The notes under the pieces: model-generated
What the model was told of the DNA's origin: nothing
The model's input: the letters and a program-made list of their open reading frames with translations, nothing else
Databases searched by the model: none
Position numbers and translations under genes: made by a program
Part shown: positions 26,924 to 36,730 of the stretch, piece after piece
How positions within the stretch are numbered: position 1 is the first letter of the stretch
Layout: every line of letters begins with the position of its first letter
Source: Bacteroidota bacterium
GTDB taxonomy: Bacteria; Bacteroidota; Bacteroidia; B-17B0; Aurantibacillaceae
Assembly: GCA_021323535.1 (NCBI GenBank)
Contig: JAJONO010000001.1
Location: forward strand, 79,535 to 143,534
Length of the DNA: 64,000 bases
Direction: 5' to 3'

Positions 26924-29089
26924 ATGAGTTTAAAGGCCCCCATTACTCTTTTACTGATTCTTGCATGCGTTATTCTATCCGCGCAAAAGACTGTTGTTGA
27001 CTCTCTCGAAAATTCTCTCAGAAAAACCCGGCATGATACGTCAAAGGCCCGCACGCTCCTGGTGCTTTCACGTTATCTGTATGGAAAAGATGGCCGACGG
27101 GCGCTCGATCGGTCAAAAGAAGCGTTGCTTATAAGCCTCGCTGAAAAAAATAATGACCTTATTCACGATTCTTATATTCAGGTAGGAAGCTCCTTTAGTT
27201 CCATTTCACAAAGTGATTCCGCTATCCGTTATTTTGAAAGAGCACTCGAAATTGCTCAGAAACAAAACAACCTGTATCGCCTTGGGAGATGTTACAATAA
27301 TCTGGGCAACGAATATTACACCCTTGGTAATCTCAAGAAAACACTGGATTGCTACCTGAACGCTGCAAAAATGTCGGAGAAGGCTGACCATAAGGTTGGA
27401 CTCTGCAACATTTATAACAACATCGGGCTGGTGAACGTTGATCTTCATAATTACAAAGCCGCTTTCGATTATTATACTAAAGCGCGCGAGATCGCCGAAA
27501 CATTAAAGGACGTACAACTTATCACCATGGTTCTTACCAACACAGCCGAAATGTATGTTCTTACCAATCGCCCTGATACAGCATTGGTGCTTCTTGCACG
27601 TGGCCTCAGATTTGCCGAAGAACAGGGTGATCTCATTGCCATGGCTAATCTCAATAATGGAATGGGAAGAATGTACAGGTCGTTGAAAAAATTTGACGAG
27701 GCCGAAAAACATTTCGAACGTTCTATTAAATACTCGCTGGAAGCCGGAGATGAATTGACCAGCGCTTTAACCTATAATTCGCTCAGTATTGTGTACAGGG
27801 CAAAAAAACAATTTGATCGCGCCCTTGAAATGATCAATAAAGCCATGGTCATTGCAGAAAAGTACAGGGCATTGGAAGCGCAGCTTGTCATTTACGGAAA
27901 CAAAGCTGAAGTAATGTTTGAAAAAGGCGATTATAAACAAGCCTATGAATGTGAAAGAAAATATGTTGAGCTCAATGATTCGTTAATGAACAGCAACGGA
28001 CTTGAGCAACTCAACGAACTCCAGGCAAAATACGACAGCGAAAAAAGAGAAAACGAAATAAAACTTCTTAATAAAGAGAACGAGTTAAACGAAACCGAAC
28101 TTAATAAACAGAAACAAAGATTGTGGTTTCTTGTTATTGTAGTGGGCCTGGTGACTTTGATAGCTCTTTTTGTATACAGGAATTACAAAGAAAAACAAAA
28201 AGCGAATCATCTTCTTGAATCAAAGAACTCGGAAATAAAACAGCAAAAGGAACTGGTAGAAAAACAAAAAGAAATTGTTGAAGAAAAACAAAAGGAAATT
28301 GTGGACTCTATCAATTACGCCAAACGTATACAACACACTTTATTGGCGAACGACCAATTATTAAAAAAACATTTACCAGAATATTTTATTCTATTTGATC
28401 CTAAAGATATTGTAAGCGGAGATTTTTACTGGGCCGCTGAAGCAGAACGAAGTTCGCTTCAGGGCCAGCATGACTATAAACAATCGGCTATAGACCATAA
28501 ACTATTTTACCTCGCCGTATGCGATTCCACCGGCCACGGTGTTCCGGGAGCTTTTATGAGTTTACTCAACATTGGTTTTCTGAGCGAAGCCATTAACGAA
28601 AAAGGAATTCATGAACCGCACAAAGTTTTTGATTACGCGCGAACGCGATTATCGGACAGTATAAGCAGAGAAGGGCAACGCGACGGGTTTGACGGAATTC
28701 TTCTTGAGATTATAAAAAAAGAAAACGGCATCACGTTGAATTACGCTTCTGCTAATAATTTACCCGTTCTTATTTCTAATGGCAGAATGCGGGATTTAAA
28801 AAAAGATAAAATGCCGGTTGGCAGAAGTGAAAATGAAAGTCCGTTCTCGTTATATTCCGTAGATGTAGAAAAAGGAGATACGCTGTATCTTTACACAGAT
28901 GGTTATGCCGATCAGTTTGGCGGAAGTAAAGGAAAGAAATTCAAATACAGGCAACTGAACGATCTTCTTCTCGAAATAAACCGCGAACCCATGGCGGAAC
29001 AAAAACGTATTCTAAAACAAAAATTTACAGAATGGAAGGGCCCTCTTGAGCAGGTAGACGACGTGTGTATAATAGGAATCCGTTTCTGA
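26924..29089 (+). CDS. TPR - TM - SpoIIE/PP2C-type phosphatase (paralog P1)
   Basis: TPR array, TM segment (LWFLVIVVGLVTLIALFVY), DSINYAKRIQHTLL, DPKDIVSGDFYW, CDSTGHGVPGAFMSLLNIGFL, YTDGYADQFGG, EQVDDVCIIGI. Confidence 0.94.
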   Translation: MSLKAPITLLLILACVILSAQKTVVDSLENSLRKTRHDTSKARTLLVLSRYLYGKDGRRALDRSKEALLISLAEKNNDLIHDSYIQVGSSFSSISQSDSAIRYFERALEIAQKQNNLYRLGRCYNNLGNEYYTLGNLKKTLDCYLNAAKMSEKADHKVGLCNIYNNIGLVNVDLHNYKAAFDYYTKAREIAETLKDVQLITMVLTNTAEMYVLTNRPDTALVLLARGLRFAEEQGDLIAMANLNNGMGRMYRSLKKFDEAEKHFERSIKYSLEAGDELTSALTYNSLSIVYRAKKQFDRALEMINKAMVIAEKYRALEAQLVIYGNKAEVMFEKGDYKQAYECERKYVELNDSLMNSNGLEQLNELQAKYDSEKRENEIKLLNKENELNETELNKQKQRLWFLVIVVGLVTLIALFVYRNYKEKQKANHLLESKNSEIKQQKELVEKQKEIVEEKQKEIVDSINYAKRIQHTLLANDQLLKKHLPEYFILFDPKDIVSGDFYWAAEAERSSLQGQHDYKQSAIDHKLFYLAVCDSTGHGVPGAFMSLLNIGFLSEAINEKGIHEPHKVFDYARTRLSDSISREGQRDGFDGILLEIIKKENGITLNYASANNLPVLISNGRMRDLKKDKMPVGRSENESPFSLYSVDVEKGDTLYLYTDGYADQFGGSKGKKFKYRQLNDLLLEINREPMAEQKRILKQKFTEWKGPLEQVDDVCIIGIRF
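28433..28503 (+). repeat. Palindrome-bearing in-frame insert in the SpoIIE domain of P1
   Basis: ggcc-g-ctgaagc-a-gaac (28432-28448), loop gaa, gttc-gcttcag-ggcc (28452-28466). Encodes AAEAERSSLQGQ..., absent from paralog P2. Confidence 0.6.
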
Positions 29090-29127
29090 TGAGCCTTTAA
29101 AATACTAAACATATAAAACATAACAAC

Positions 29128-29235
29128 ATGAAAGCAAAAACAATCCTTATCCTGACCCTTTCAGTATTCACTTTATCGCTGTTAACTACTTCCTGTAAAT
29201 CGCACGAACCTTGCCCGGCCTACAAGAACAGGTAA
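29128..29235 (+). CDS. Micro-lipoprotein, 35 aa (not in ORF track)
   Basis: MKAKTILILTLSVFTLSLLTTSCKSHEPCPAYKNR*; signal peptide + lipobox Cys; shares SCKSHExCPAYK with 34715-34825. Confidence 0.7.
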   Translation: MKAKTILILTLSVFTLSLLTTSCKSHEPCPAYKNR

Positions 29236-29326
29236 TTGGAGATAATTGTGCCGTTGGAATACGGCCAGAAAAATGTTACAAAATTGTTATTTACAACTGA
29301 AGTGCCTTCAGCGTGTAATTATTTTT

Positions 29327-29800
29327 ATGAAAAAAATTATTTTTCTGCAACTTTTCTTTTATCCTGTCCTTCTGTTTTCACAGGTGAAGTTTACCGTAAA
29401 CGAAACCAATTACAGCGTTGAAGGCACAAAAATTTATGACCATCGCTCCTACTCCAGAACCGAAGCATACCTTGAGACAACCAACGACAGCATCGTTTAT
29501 CATGAAATTGTATGGGAAGAAAAAGATGTTGCCGTTTCTGAAGCGCGGACCTATAAAAGAATGAGCTTTGCAAAAAAAGATTGTAAAAAGCCTAAATCCG
29601 TTGACATCACTGAACTCCCTGAGAAAAAATCTTCGTCCTATCTTCTTTCCGTATTTTTTAAATCAGGCATTCAGATCTGGATGCTTCATGCAAAGGGTAT
29701 CAAACCTGTGGTCAACAGGAAAAGTATCGATTTCCAGGCGAAATTCGACTCGAAGGAAACAGTTGATAAACTCGTTGACGATTACTTTAAGAAGAAATAG
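29327..29800 (+). CDS. Hypothetical secreted protein
   Basis: Likely start MKKIIFLQLFFYPVLLFSQVKF at 29327, inside ORF 29246-29800. Confidence 0.7.
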   Translation: MKKIIFLQLFFYPVLLFSQVKFTVNETNYSVEGTKIYDHRSYSRTEAYLETTNDSIVYHEIVWEEKDVAVSEARTYKRMSFAKKDCKKPKSVDITELPEKKSSSYLLSVFFKSGIQIWMLHAKGIKPVVNRKSIDFQAKFDSKETVDKLVDDYFKKK

Positions 29801-29927
29801 ATTGTCTTTTCTGTATTCCTTTCCTTAATAGCACAGACCATAAAGAATAAAACTTTGTAACCTTTTTCATTTCCCTTCATTTATATCTTTAAAGTTCTTT
29901 TTATTAATCTAAAAAAAGGAGGAGAAG

Positions 29928-30794
29928 ATGAGACTATTAACTTATTTGGGAATTGGAATTCTTTGCTTTGGAATTCATTCTTTTACCAACGCACCAACAG
30001 AAGCCATGTCGTTGAAAGATGCGCTGGCAAAAGGATTAGTGAAGTTAAACGTCACAGGGCTTGGCGGCCATTCGGGCGAATGTATTGAAGCAGGTTTTCA
30101 GAATGTGAGCGCTAAAAAAGTATCGGTGAAAATAGAACCCGGACTTGTGTTTAAACCAGAGGACCCGGGAATGCAGGACATTCTTGTTGTGAAAGAACAG
30201 ATCATTGTACTTAACGGAAAAGCTTCTAAGAAAAGTAACCTCCTTGGTTTTTGTTGCATCTCCAGCAATCGCTCACCTAAAAAAGGAACAAAATTTACAG
30301 TAGCCAAAGAAGTGGATCCAAAGCTGGTTGATATTGCCAGACATATCAACAAAAATAAATACAGCGAAGATGCCATGCAAAATGCGGTTTGGAGTGTTTC
30401 CGACAACCAGGAGGTATCAGAGATCTATGACGAAGTTCCTGAAACCGTAAAACCATTAAGAGAAGAAGTATGCAGGTTAACCGGACAAAAAAACGATTGG
30501 TTCAACCGACAAGTGAACCGAAGTATTGACGAAGAAGGTTACATTCAAAGCGAACCAACAAAAATTGATGGTAATCTTGTCATTGACATTGATAAACCAA
30601 CTTCCATTTATCAGACAGTTTATAAAGAGAACGGAGAAGTGGCCTGGGCGCCCGAAAAAGCGCTGGACATTAATTTCACAGGAAAGATCTCTATGAAATT
30701 CAATATCACCATTCGTGGCTGGGCCAAAGGGAAATACTATGTAAAAATTACCAGGCCCGGAAAAGAATTACTAAAACAGGATTTTACTGTGTAA
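29928..30794 (+). CDS. Hypothetical secreted protein
   Basis: 288 aa with signal peptide (MRLLTYLGIGILCFGIHSFTNA). Confidence 0.75.
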   Translation: MRLLTYLGIGILCFGIHSFTNAPTEAMSLKDALAKGLVKLNVTGLGGHSGECIEAGFQNVSAKKVSVKIEPGLVFKPEDPGMQDILVVKEQIIVLNGKASKKSNLLGFCCISSNRSPKKGTKFTVAKEVDPKLVDIARHINKNKYSEDAMQNAVWSVSDNQEVSEIYDEVPETVKPLREEVCRLTGQKNDWFNRQVNRSIDEEGYIQSEPTKIDGNLVIDIDKPTSIYQTVYKENGEVAWAPEKALDINFTGKISMKFNITIRGWAKGKYYVKITRPGKELLKQDFTV

Positions 30795-30826
30795 AAGAAT
30801 TTGCCGCATGTTGTTATGACGTGCGG

Positions 30827-32386
30827 CTAACTTTTAACCGAACTTGTTTTATTTACCACTTTCTTTATGACATCGTCTAATTCTATTGCAGAATTTTCCA
30901 CGTACCTGATAATATCCCTGTTAATTTCCGCCGATGCATCTTCATGGTTAAAAAGCTGTATCAGGCCAAGAATCCGCGCCAATGGCGCCCTTACCTGGTG
31001 AGACTGAATATTAGCAATATCCGACATTATCTTTTTATGTTCTTTAGAGTTTAATTTGTAAATCCTGTATAAAAGAAAAATAATTATTAATAATATTGTA
31101 ATTCCAAAAAGGTAAATAACCCGTTCCTTCATACGATTAGTGGCCTGCAGTTTTTCAATCTCAATTTGCTGATCTTTTAAAGTTATATTCTTATTTTTTA
31201 ATTCAAGTTCCCGCTGTGTTTCCAGGTTAATTATTTTTGTTTTGGTTTCAAGAGAAAAAATAGAGTCTCTTGCCGAAACATATTCTTTATGCATCTCGAA
31301 AGCGTTTTTATAATCGCCCAAAAGTGTGTAGGTATCTGTCAGGTATTTTGAGAACTCCACAAAGGGTCCTCTAAAATTTATTTCCGAACAAATTAAAGTC
31401 GCTTCCTTCAGATATTGAACTGCTTTTAAAAGATTCTCATTTCTTTCTTCAGTACCTGATGCCTCCTTCGCTATTAAAAAATAAATCTCTCCAATATTAC
31501 CCGAGTTAATGGCAATACTTCTTTTATCATCAATATCTTTACTTATCTTCAAGGCTCTTGAATGATATTCGAGTGATTTCTGAAAATCTTTAAGAAGCGA
31601 GTACGTATTTCCAATATTTGAAAGATTAATTTGTACAGAGTTCATTTCCCCGAAGCTCTCATTGATCTTTAAGGCGGCGGTATGATGCTCCAGGGCCTTC
31701 ATAAAATTACCCTGCTCATTGTAAATGATCCCTTGGTTTCCGAGACTCCTGGCCATTCCTCTTTTATTATTGCTTACTTTATAATATCCATAAGCTTTTG
31801 AATAATATAAAAGTGTTTTAGCATGATCTTTTTGCTCAAGATAACATGTACCGATATTTTCGAGAACTATTGCCGCCTGCTGAAAGTTTTGCAGGTGTTC
31901 ATATACAGACAAGGCTTTAAAGCCATACTCCAGCGCTTTTACATAATTACTTTTAGCGAGGTATAACTGGCTCATATTTGCAAGAACACCAGCGTTACCG
32001 GATTGATCCCCTAATTCAGAATAGATCTTCATGGCCTCTGTGTTATGAAACACGGCTTTATCGTAATCGCACTTCCTGTTATAGTTAAGGCCCAGGCAAG
32101 CATTCGCAGAAGCAATTCCTCGTCTCCATTTAATTTTAGAAGATGAGCTTTCTGCTTCCAGTCCATATTTAATTCCTTCATCAGGATTTATCAAGGAATA
32201 ACTGAAAGATAATTCTTCCAGTATGCTTATTTTGTTTGTATCAATTTCAGCAAATTGCAGAAGCCTGTCTTTGAGTGAATCGATTCTTAACTGATTTCTG
32301 TTCACCTGGGAACTACACAGAAGAGAAATGAGAACGAAAAAACAAGAAAAACCTGACTTTATCATTGTTGAATAATCTAAGATCAA
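30827..32386 (-). CDS. TPR protein with TM segment and C-terminal HisKA-like H-box, no ATPase domain
   Basis: TPR array, TM VIYLFGITILLIIIFLLY, H-box SHQVRAPLARILGLIQLF; stop ~50 aa after the H-box. Confidence 0.85.
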   Translation of the reverse strand: MILDYSTMIKSGFSCFFVLISLLCSSQVNRNQLRIDSLKDRLLQFAEIDTNKISILEELSFSYSLINPDEGIKYGLEAESSSSKIKWRRGIASANACLGLNYNRKCDYDKAVFHNTEAMKIYSELGDQSGNAGVLANMSQLYLAKSNYVKALEYGFKALSVYEHLQNFQQAAIVLENIGTCYLEQKDHAKTLLYYSKAYGYYKVSNNKRGMARSLGNQGIIYNEQGNFMKALEHHTAALKINESFGEMNSVQINLSNIGNTYSLLKDFQKSLEYHSRALKISKDIDDKRSIAINSGNIGEIYFLIAKEASGTEERNENLLKAVQYLKEATLICSEINFRGPFVEFSKYLTDTYTLLGDYKNAFEMHKEYVSARDSIFSLETKTKIINLETQRELELKNKNITLKDQQIEIEKLQATNRMKERVIYLFGITILLIIIFLLYRIYKLNSKEHKKIMSDIANIQSHQVRAPLARILGLIQLFNHEDASAEINRDIIRYVENSAIELDDVIKKVVNKTSSVKS

Positions 32387-32622
32387 AGTTATCTCTAATT
32401 TAAAAAACAGGCATACAGAAATCGGTCGAAATCCATCACGTGTAAGATTTTTTCGAAAACTGAAACAGGAAAAAATATTCGGCGAATTATTTTTGCGTTA
32501 AATAACAAAAATAGAGGTTGGAAAATAAAAAACAGCAGAGTCAACCGCTATGCTTTTATTAAAACGGAACCAGAGAGAAACTTATTTTCGTTGAAGAATA
32601 CTCAATTAAAACTGGTTATTCA

Positions 32623-33447
32623 TTAGAATACAATCTTTTTATTGAATACATTTTTGTTGTCTGAGACCCTGAGATTATAAATCCCGGTCGGAACATCACT
32701 CAAATCGACTTCCAGTTGCGGGTCAGTTGAGCTTTCTTTCTTGTAGATAGTTCGTCCTTCCATTGATATAACTTCAACTATAAAAGATGATTTATCATTT
32801 GTTTGTTGTATGGTCAGCTTCTTAATATTACTCCCGTCATGTAGTATCTTATAGCAATCATTCATTACACTTTCTGTTTTAATAGAAGTAGCAAGTCCGG
32901 TTGATACATTAATATCATCGAGATAAAACCTGAGATTATTATAAGAACTCGAATAATTTAAAACGTGGAAGTTGACGCTGTAATTACTTCCGGAATATCC
33001 TGCAGGGATATTTATCGAGTAAAAATTCCACGCGCTTACATTCGTAAAGGTTCCAAGTGATAGATCCGGATTTCCGTTTTGATAAAGATCAACTTCAATA
33101 GAGAACGATAAAAAACTATATGGGTTATAACTATTCATCTGGAAAGAAACATTTTTGGAACCTGCCGGCAATGTAAAATAAGGGGATTCAAGGTTCTCGT
33201 TTATTTCCATAGATAACATTCCTGCTCCTGCATAGGGTACTTTCCCGTTTTCAGAACCTGTTACTGTCCCTTCATTGTACCATCCGGTAAGAGGGCCCTC
33301 AAAATCCTGTGAAATGAGTGTTTGCGCGTTTATATGTAATACAAAAACCGAAAACAATATTATTAGAATAGCACCTGCTTTTTTCATTTGGTAAATTGGT
33401 TTTATTATTACGCTAAAATATAGTTTTATCGCGAATATCATTACCAT
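32623..33447 (-). CDS. Secreted protein with T9SS-type C-terminal sorting tail
   Basis: Signal-like segment AGAILIILFSVFVLHINAQ; C-terminus VDLSDVPTGIYNLRVSDNKNVFNKKIVF. Confidence 0.8.
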   Translation of the reverse strand: MVMIFAIKLYFSVIIKPIYQMKKAGAILIILFSVFVLHINAQTLISQDFEGPLTGWYNEGTVTGSENGKVPYAGAGMLSMEINENLESPYFTLPAGSKNVSFQMNSYNPYSFLSFSIEVDLYQNGNPDLSLGTFTNVSAWNFYSINIPAGYSGSNYSVNFHVLNYSSSYNNLRFYLDDINVSTGLATSIKTESVMNDCYKILHDGSNIKKLTIQQTNDKSSFIVEVISMEGRTIYKKESSTDPQLEVDLSDVPTGIYNLRVSDNKNVFNKKIVF

Positions 33448-33545
33448 AGGGAACGTTTTTCACGCAAAAAACAATTCATTAAAAAAGAAAACACAGAGGA
33501 CCCCCCTGTGTTTTTGTTAAAACAGAACAGAGAACAAAGCTATTA

Positions 33546-34718
33546 TCAGTTAAAAATACTATCCTCTAAAGGCTTGGTTACGATCTCAGGCTTTGGTCCA
33601 CTACGTCCCGATCTTCCGGCGTGACCCTGGTGTCCATCAGACGCTTTTTTACTACCACTACCGTTATTACCTCCGTGATAACCACCGCTCCCACCCGATC
33701 CGGGATAACCTGCATGTCCGCCACTATTATCAAATTTGATATTCACATTTGCAATATTTACACTTGGGTCCACAAACACTTTAAGTGTTCCGCCGTTGCC
33801 CCCACTACCACCGTTGCCTCCATTGCCACCAACGCCTCCTGAACATTTAGAGATAATTGTTCCTCCTTTCTGAACCTTTCCACCATCGCGTCCCATTCCT
33901 CCGGTACCGCCATATCCGCCATGTCCGCCGGAAGCATACACAGTAAGAGATGCTGCCGATGAAAGATCCAGATAACTGAATTTGATTTCACCGGTGCTTT
34001 CATTCACACATTTTACAATCACCACATCTTTGTTCATTTGTTTTTGTTGAGTTTTTTTAATGTAGACGGTTACATCCGGACCATCCTGTCCGTCGCCGCC
34101 ATCACCGGCGTCGCCACCCTGTTGGCCGTCTGTACATTGGGTATCTCCGCTACTTCCTGTAAATCCATGGGCACCGGTATGACCATGATCCCCCGGCTTG
34201 CCACCAAATCCTGTCCATGAAGATTTATTTGCAAAAAGATCAAGTGTAAAAGTGGTGTCAATTCCAGCTTTTAATTTATATACAGCATGTATTTTTACCT
34301 TACCGCTTGGGCACTGAGAAATTTTATCGCTTACTGATAATGTATTCTGATTAATAGCAGCTCCATCAGCAGTAATGTCAAAATCTTCCCACTTCACAAC
34401 GCCATCTTTTTCGGGATAATACGGATATTTTTTTCCAAGGGAATCAGTAAGAGTTACTTTAAGATTGAGAATGCGCTTACTTCCGTAGGTAACAAAGCCA
34501 GGCTCAGGACAGGTTACAAGAAGTCCGCTTACCTTACGTGGAGTAAAACGTGCTTTTTCCTTCGCCAACTTTTTTTCTTCCTTCTTTTCTTTCATCTTTT
34601 CAATACCCAACACAATTAATACACAGGAAGAAAATGAAAAACAGATACACAGAAGTAAAACTGCCTTCCCTACTCTTTTAAAAAAATTATTTTTTATACT
34701 GTACATTTTCATAATCAT
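33546..34718 (-). CDS. Glycine-rich, collagen-like surface lipoprotein
   Basis: N-terminal CFSFSSC lipobox; GGKPGDHGHTGAHGFTGSSGD, GGDAGDGGDGQDGPD, GGVGGNGGNGGSGGNGG repeats. Confidence 0.8.
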   Translation of the reverse strand: MIMKMYSIKNNFFKRVGKAVLLLCICFSFSSCVLIVLGIEKMKEKKEEKKLAKEKARFTPRKVSGLLVTCPEPGFVTYGSKRILNLKVTLTDSLGKKYPYYPEKDGVVKWEDFDITADGAAINQNTLSVSDKISQCPSGKVKIHAVYKLKAGIDTTFTLDLFANKSSWTGFGGKPGDHGHTGAHGFTGSSGDTQCTDGQQGGDAGDGGDGQDGPDVTVYIKKTQQKQMNKDVVIVKCVNESTGEIKFSYLDLSSAASLTVYASGGHGGYGGTGGMGRDGGKVQKGGTIISKCSGGVGGNGGNGGSGGNGGTLKVFVDPSVNIANVNIKFDNSGGHAGYPGSGGSGGYHGGNNGSGSKKASDGHQGHAGRSGRSGPKPEIVTKPLEDSIFN

Positions 34719-34825
34719 TGATTTTTGTGTTTATAAGCAGGACAAAGTTCATGAGACTTGCAGGAAGACATGCCGCAAGCAATAAGCAAAGTCAGAATGA
34801 CTACGATAAAAAATTTTGATTTCAT
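34715..34825 (-). CDS. Micro-lipoprotein, 36 aa (not in ORF track)
   Basis: MKSKFFIVVILTLLIACGMSSCKSHELCPAYKHKNQ*; same SCKSHExCPAYK motif as 29128-29235. Confidence 0.7.
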   Translation of the reverse strand: MKSKFFIVVILTLLIACGMSSCKSHELCPAYKHKNQ

Positions 34826-34948
34826 CTTGTTTGGTTTAATAAGGCTAAATTATTATTTGGGACTGGTGATACCTCGCCGTTTACAAGGATTATTACACAT
34901 TTTATCAGAGCAGTCCCCCGGTATAACATAATTATTACATTTGTGTAA

Positions 34949-36730
34949 GTGAATCGTACGCCTATATTTATTCTTTGCCTTATTGCGACTTGCCTGAACA
35001 TTTTTTGTCAGTCATCCAACAAAATCGATAGTCTTAAAAAAGCCGGAAATTATGAGCAGGCATTGAACATTTATCTTGATTTAATTAAAAAAGATAGCCT
35101 CAATGGAAACCTCAAAGAATTAAGCAAAGATTACATCAACAGCGCCTACATTTACAGAGATATAGGTAATTATAACAAGAGCCTGGAACTATTGTTCAAA
35201 GCTCTGAAAATTTCAGAAAAACTAAATGACAAAACCACCCAGGGTTATGGTAATTATGGAATAGCGTTGGTTTATATGACTATTGGTCAAAAAGAAAATG
35301 GAGCCGTATATATAAACAGGGCCATAGAATCTTTTTCATCCGAGCCACAGAACATTGTTCTTGCCAATAGTTACAATATACTTGCATCCATACTCTCCTC
35401 AGAAGGCCGGCATGACAAAGCCCTTGAAACATTTGTGAAAGCCGCGAAAATTTTTGAAAACAAGGATGAAAAGGAAAATCTGGCTGATGTATATAATAAC
35501 ATTTCGTTTATGGAACTGGAACGGGGCAATAATCCAGACGCATTTAAATACGCTCAAAAGGCTCTTGGCTTATACAAAACCATGAACTCGGCAAAAGGCA
35601 TGGCGGCTTCTTACGTAAACCTGCAGGCAATCATTTATAACACGCACGTTAATCCTTTAAAGAGAGTATTCAAAAAAGAAATTCTCTACTGTATCAATTA
35701 TCTCGACTCGGCCCATCTGGCAATTGAACCTTATAAGGATCCCGAATATCTGTTAATGATCTATAAGAATAAATCAGGAGTTTACGATTATCTCAACCGG
35801 TCGGACAGCGCCTTTGTTTACCTGCAAAAGTATCAGGCCTTACACGACAGTATAAACAGTCTCGAAAACAAAAAACAAATTGAAGAACTTAAGATCAGCT
35901 ATGAATCAGAAAAAAAAGAACAGGATATAAAATTACTTGAAAAAGAAAACGCTCTATTACATGAAAAGGAAAAGAAGCGCTGGTTATATGCCGCATTTTT
36001 TATTGGAGGCTCTGTCATTCTTATTGTCATCATTTTAGTGACCGTTCAATACCGCAGGAAAAAACAGCAGGCCGAATCGGCACGGGATAAAGCTGTATTT
36101 GAACTACAGGCATTGATGGCGCAGATGAATCCGCATTTTTTATTCAACGCTCTTAATAGCATACAGGATTTTATCTTAGAAAAAAGTAAACATGAGGCCT
36201 ATGATTATCTTGCCCGTTTCAGCAAACTGGTGAGAATGGTACTCAATAATTCTGAAGATAAAATGGTTCCGCTTCAGCGTGAGCTTGAACTTATTAGATT
36301 ATACGTTGAACTTGAACAATTGAGATTTACGAACGGGTTTGATTTCACACTTGATATTTCTTCCGGCATAAATTCCGATACGGTTGAAGTGCCAACCATG
36401 CTCATTCAGCCCTATGTAGAAAATGCCATCTGGCACGGACTCATGAATCTGAACAATGAACGAAAAGGAGAACTTTCCATCAGGATAGAAAAAAACAGCA
36501 GTCTTCTGAAAATAATTATTCAGGATAATGGCGTGGGAAGAAAAAACGCGGCTCAATACCGTAAAGAGGAAATGCATAAACCTGTTGGAATGAAACTGAC
36601 AGAGCGCCGCCTTCAAATGATCAATAAAATGCAGGGTTACGAAAACGCCTCCGTTTCTGTTTCTGATCTTTATGATAAAGAACAAAAAGCTATTGGTACC
36701 AGAGTAGAAATAAATCTTCCATTATTATGA
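34949..36730 (+). CDS. TPR - TM - LytS-type sensor histidine kinase
   Basis: ALMAQMNPHFLFNALNSIQDFILEKSKHEAYDYLARFSKLVRMVLNNS...MLIQPYVENAIWHGL...DNGVGRKNA. TTG/GTG-type start region. Confidence 0.94.
   Translation: MNRTPIFILCLIATCLNIFCQSSNKIDSLKKAGNYEQALNIYLDLIKKDSLNGNLKELSKDYINSAYIYRDIGNYNKSLELLFKALKISEKLNDKTTQGYGNYGIALVYMTIGQKENGAVYINRAIESFSSEPQNIVLANSYNILASILSSEGRHDKALETFVKAAKIFENKDEKENLADVYNNISFMELERGNNPDAFKYAQKALGLYKTMNSAKGMAASYVNLQAIIYNTHVNPLKRVFKKEILYCINYLDSAHLAIEPYKDPEYLLMIYKNKSGVYDYLNRSDSAFVYLQKYQALHDSINSLENKKQIEELKISYESEKKEQDIKLLEKENALLHEKEKKRWLYAAFFIGGSVILIVIILVTVQYRRKKQQAESARDKAVFELQALMAQMNPHFLFNALNSIQDFILEKSKHEAYDYLARFSKLVRMVLNNSEDKMVPLQRELELIRLYVELEQLRFTNGFDFTLDISSGINSDTVEVPTMLIQPYVENAIWHGLMNLNNERKGELSIRIEKNSSLLKIIIQDNGVGRKNAAQYRKEEMHKPVGMKLTERRLQMINKMQGYENASVSVSDLYDKEQKAIGTRVEINLPLL

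Noticed and set aside
28660-28720. Loss of the metal-binding DG motif in P1 SpoIIE (GFDGILLEI)
   Set aside because: On alignment RDGFDGILLEI matches KDGMDCSLLCF; the D-G-x-D residues are retained.
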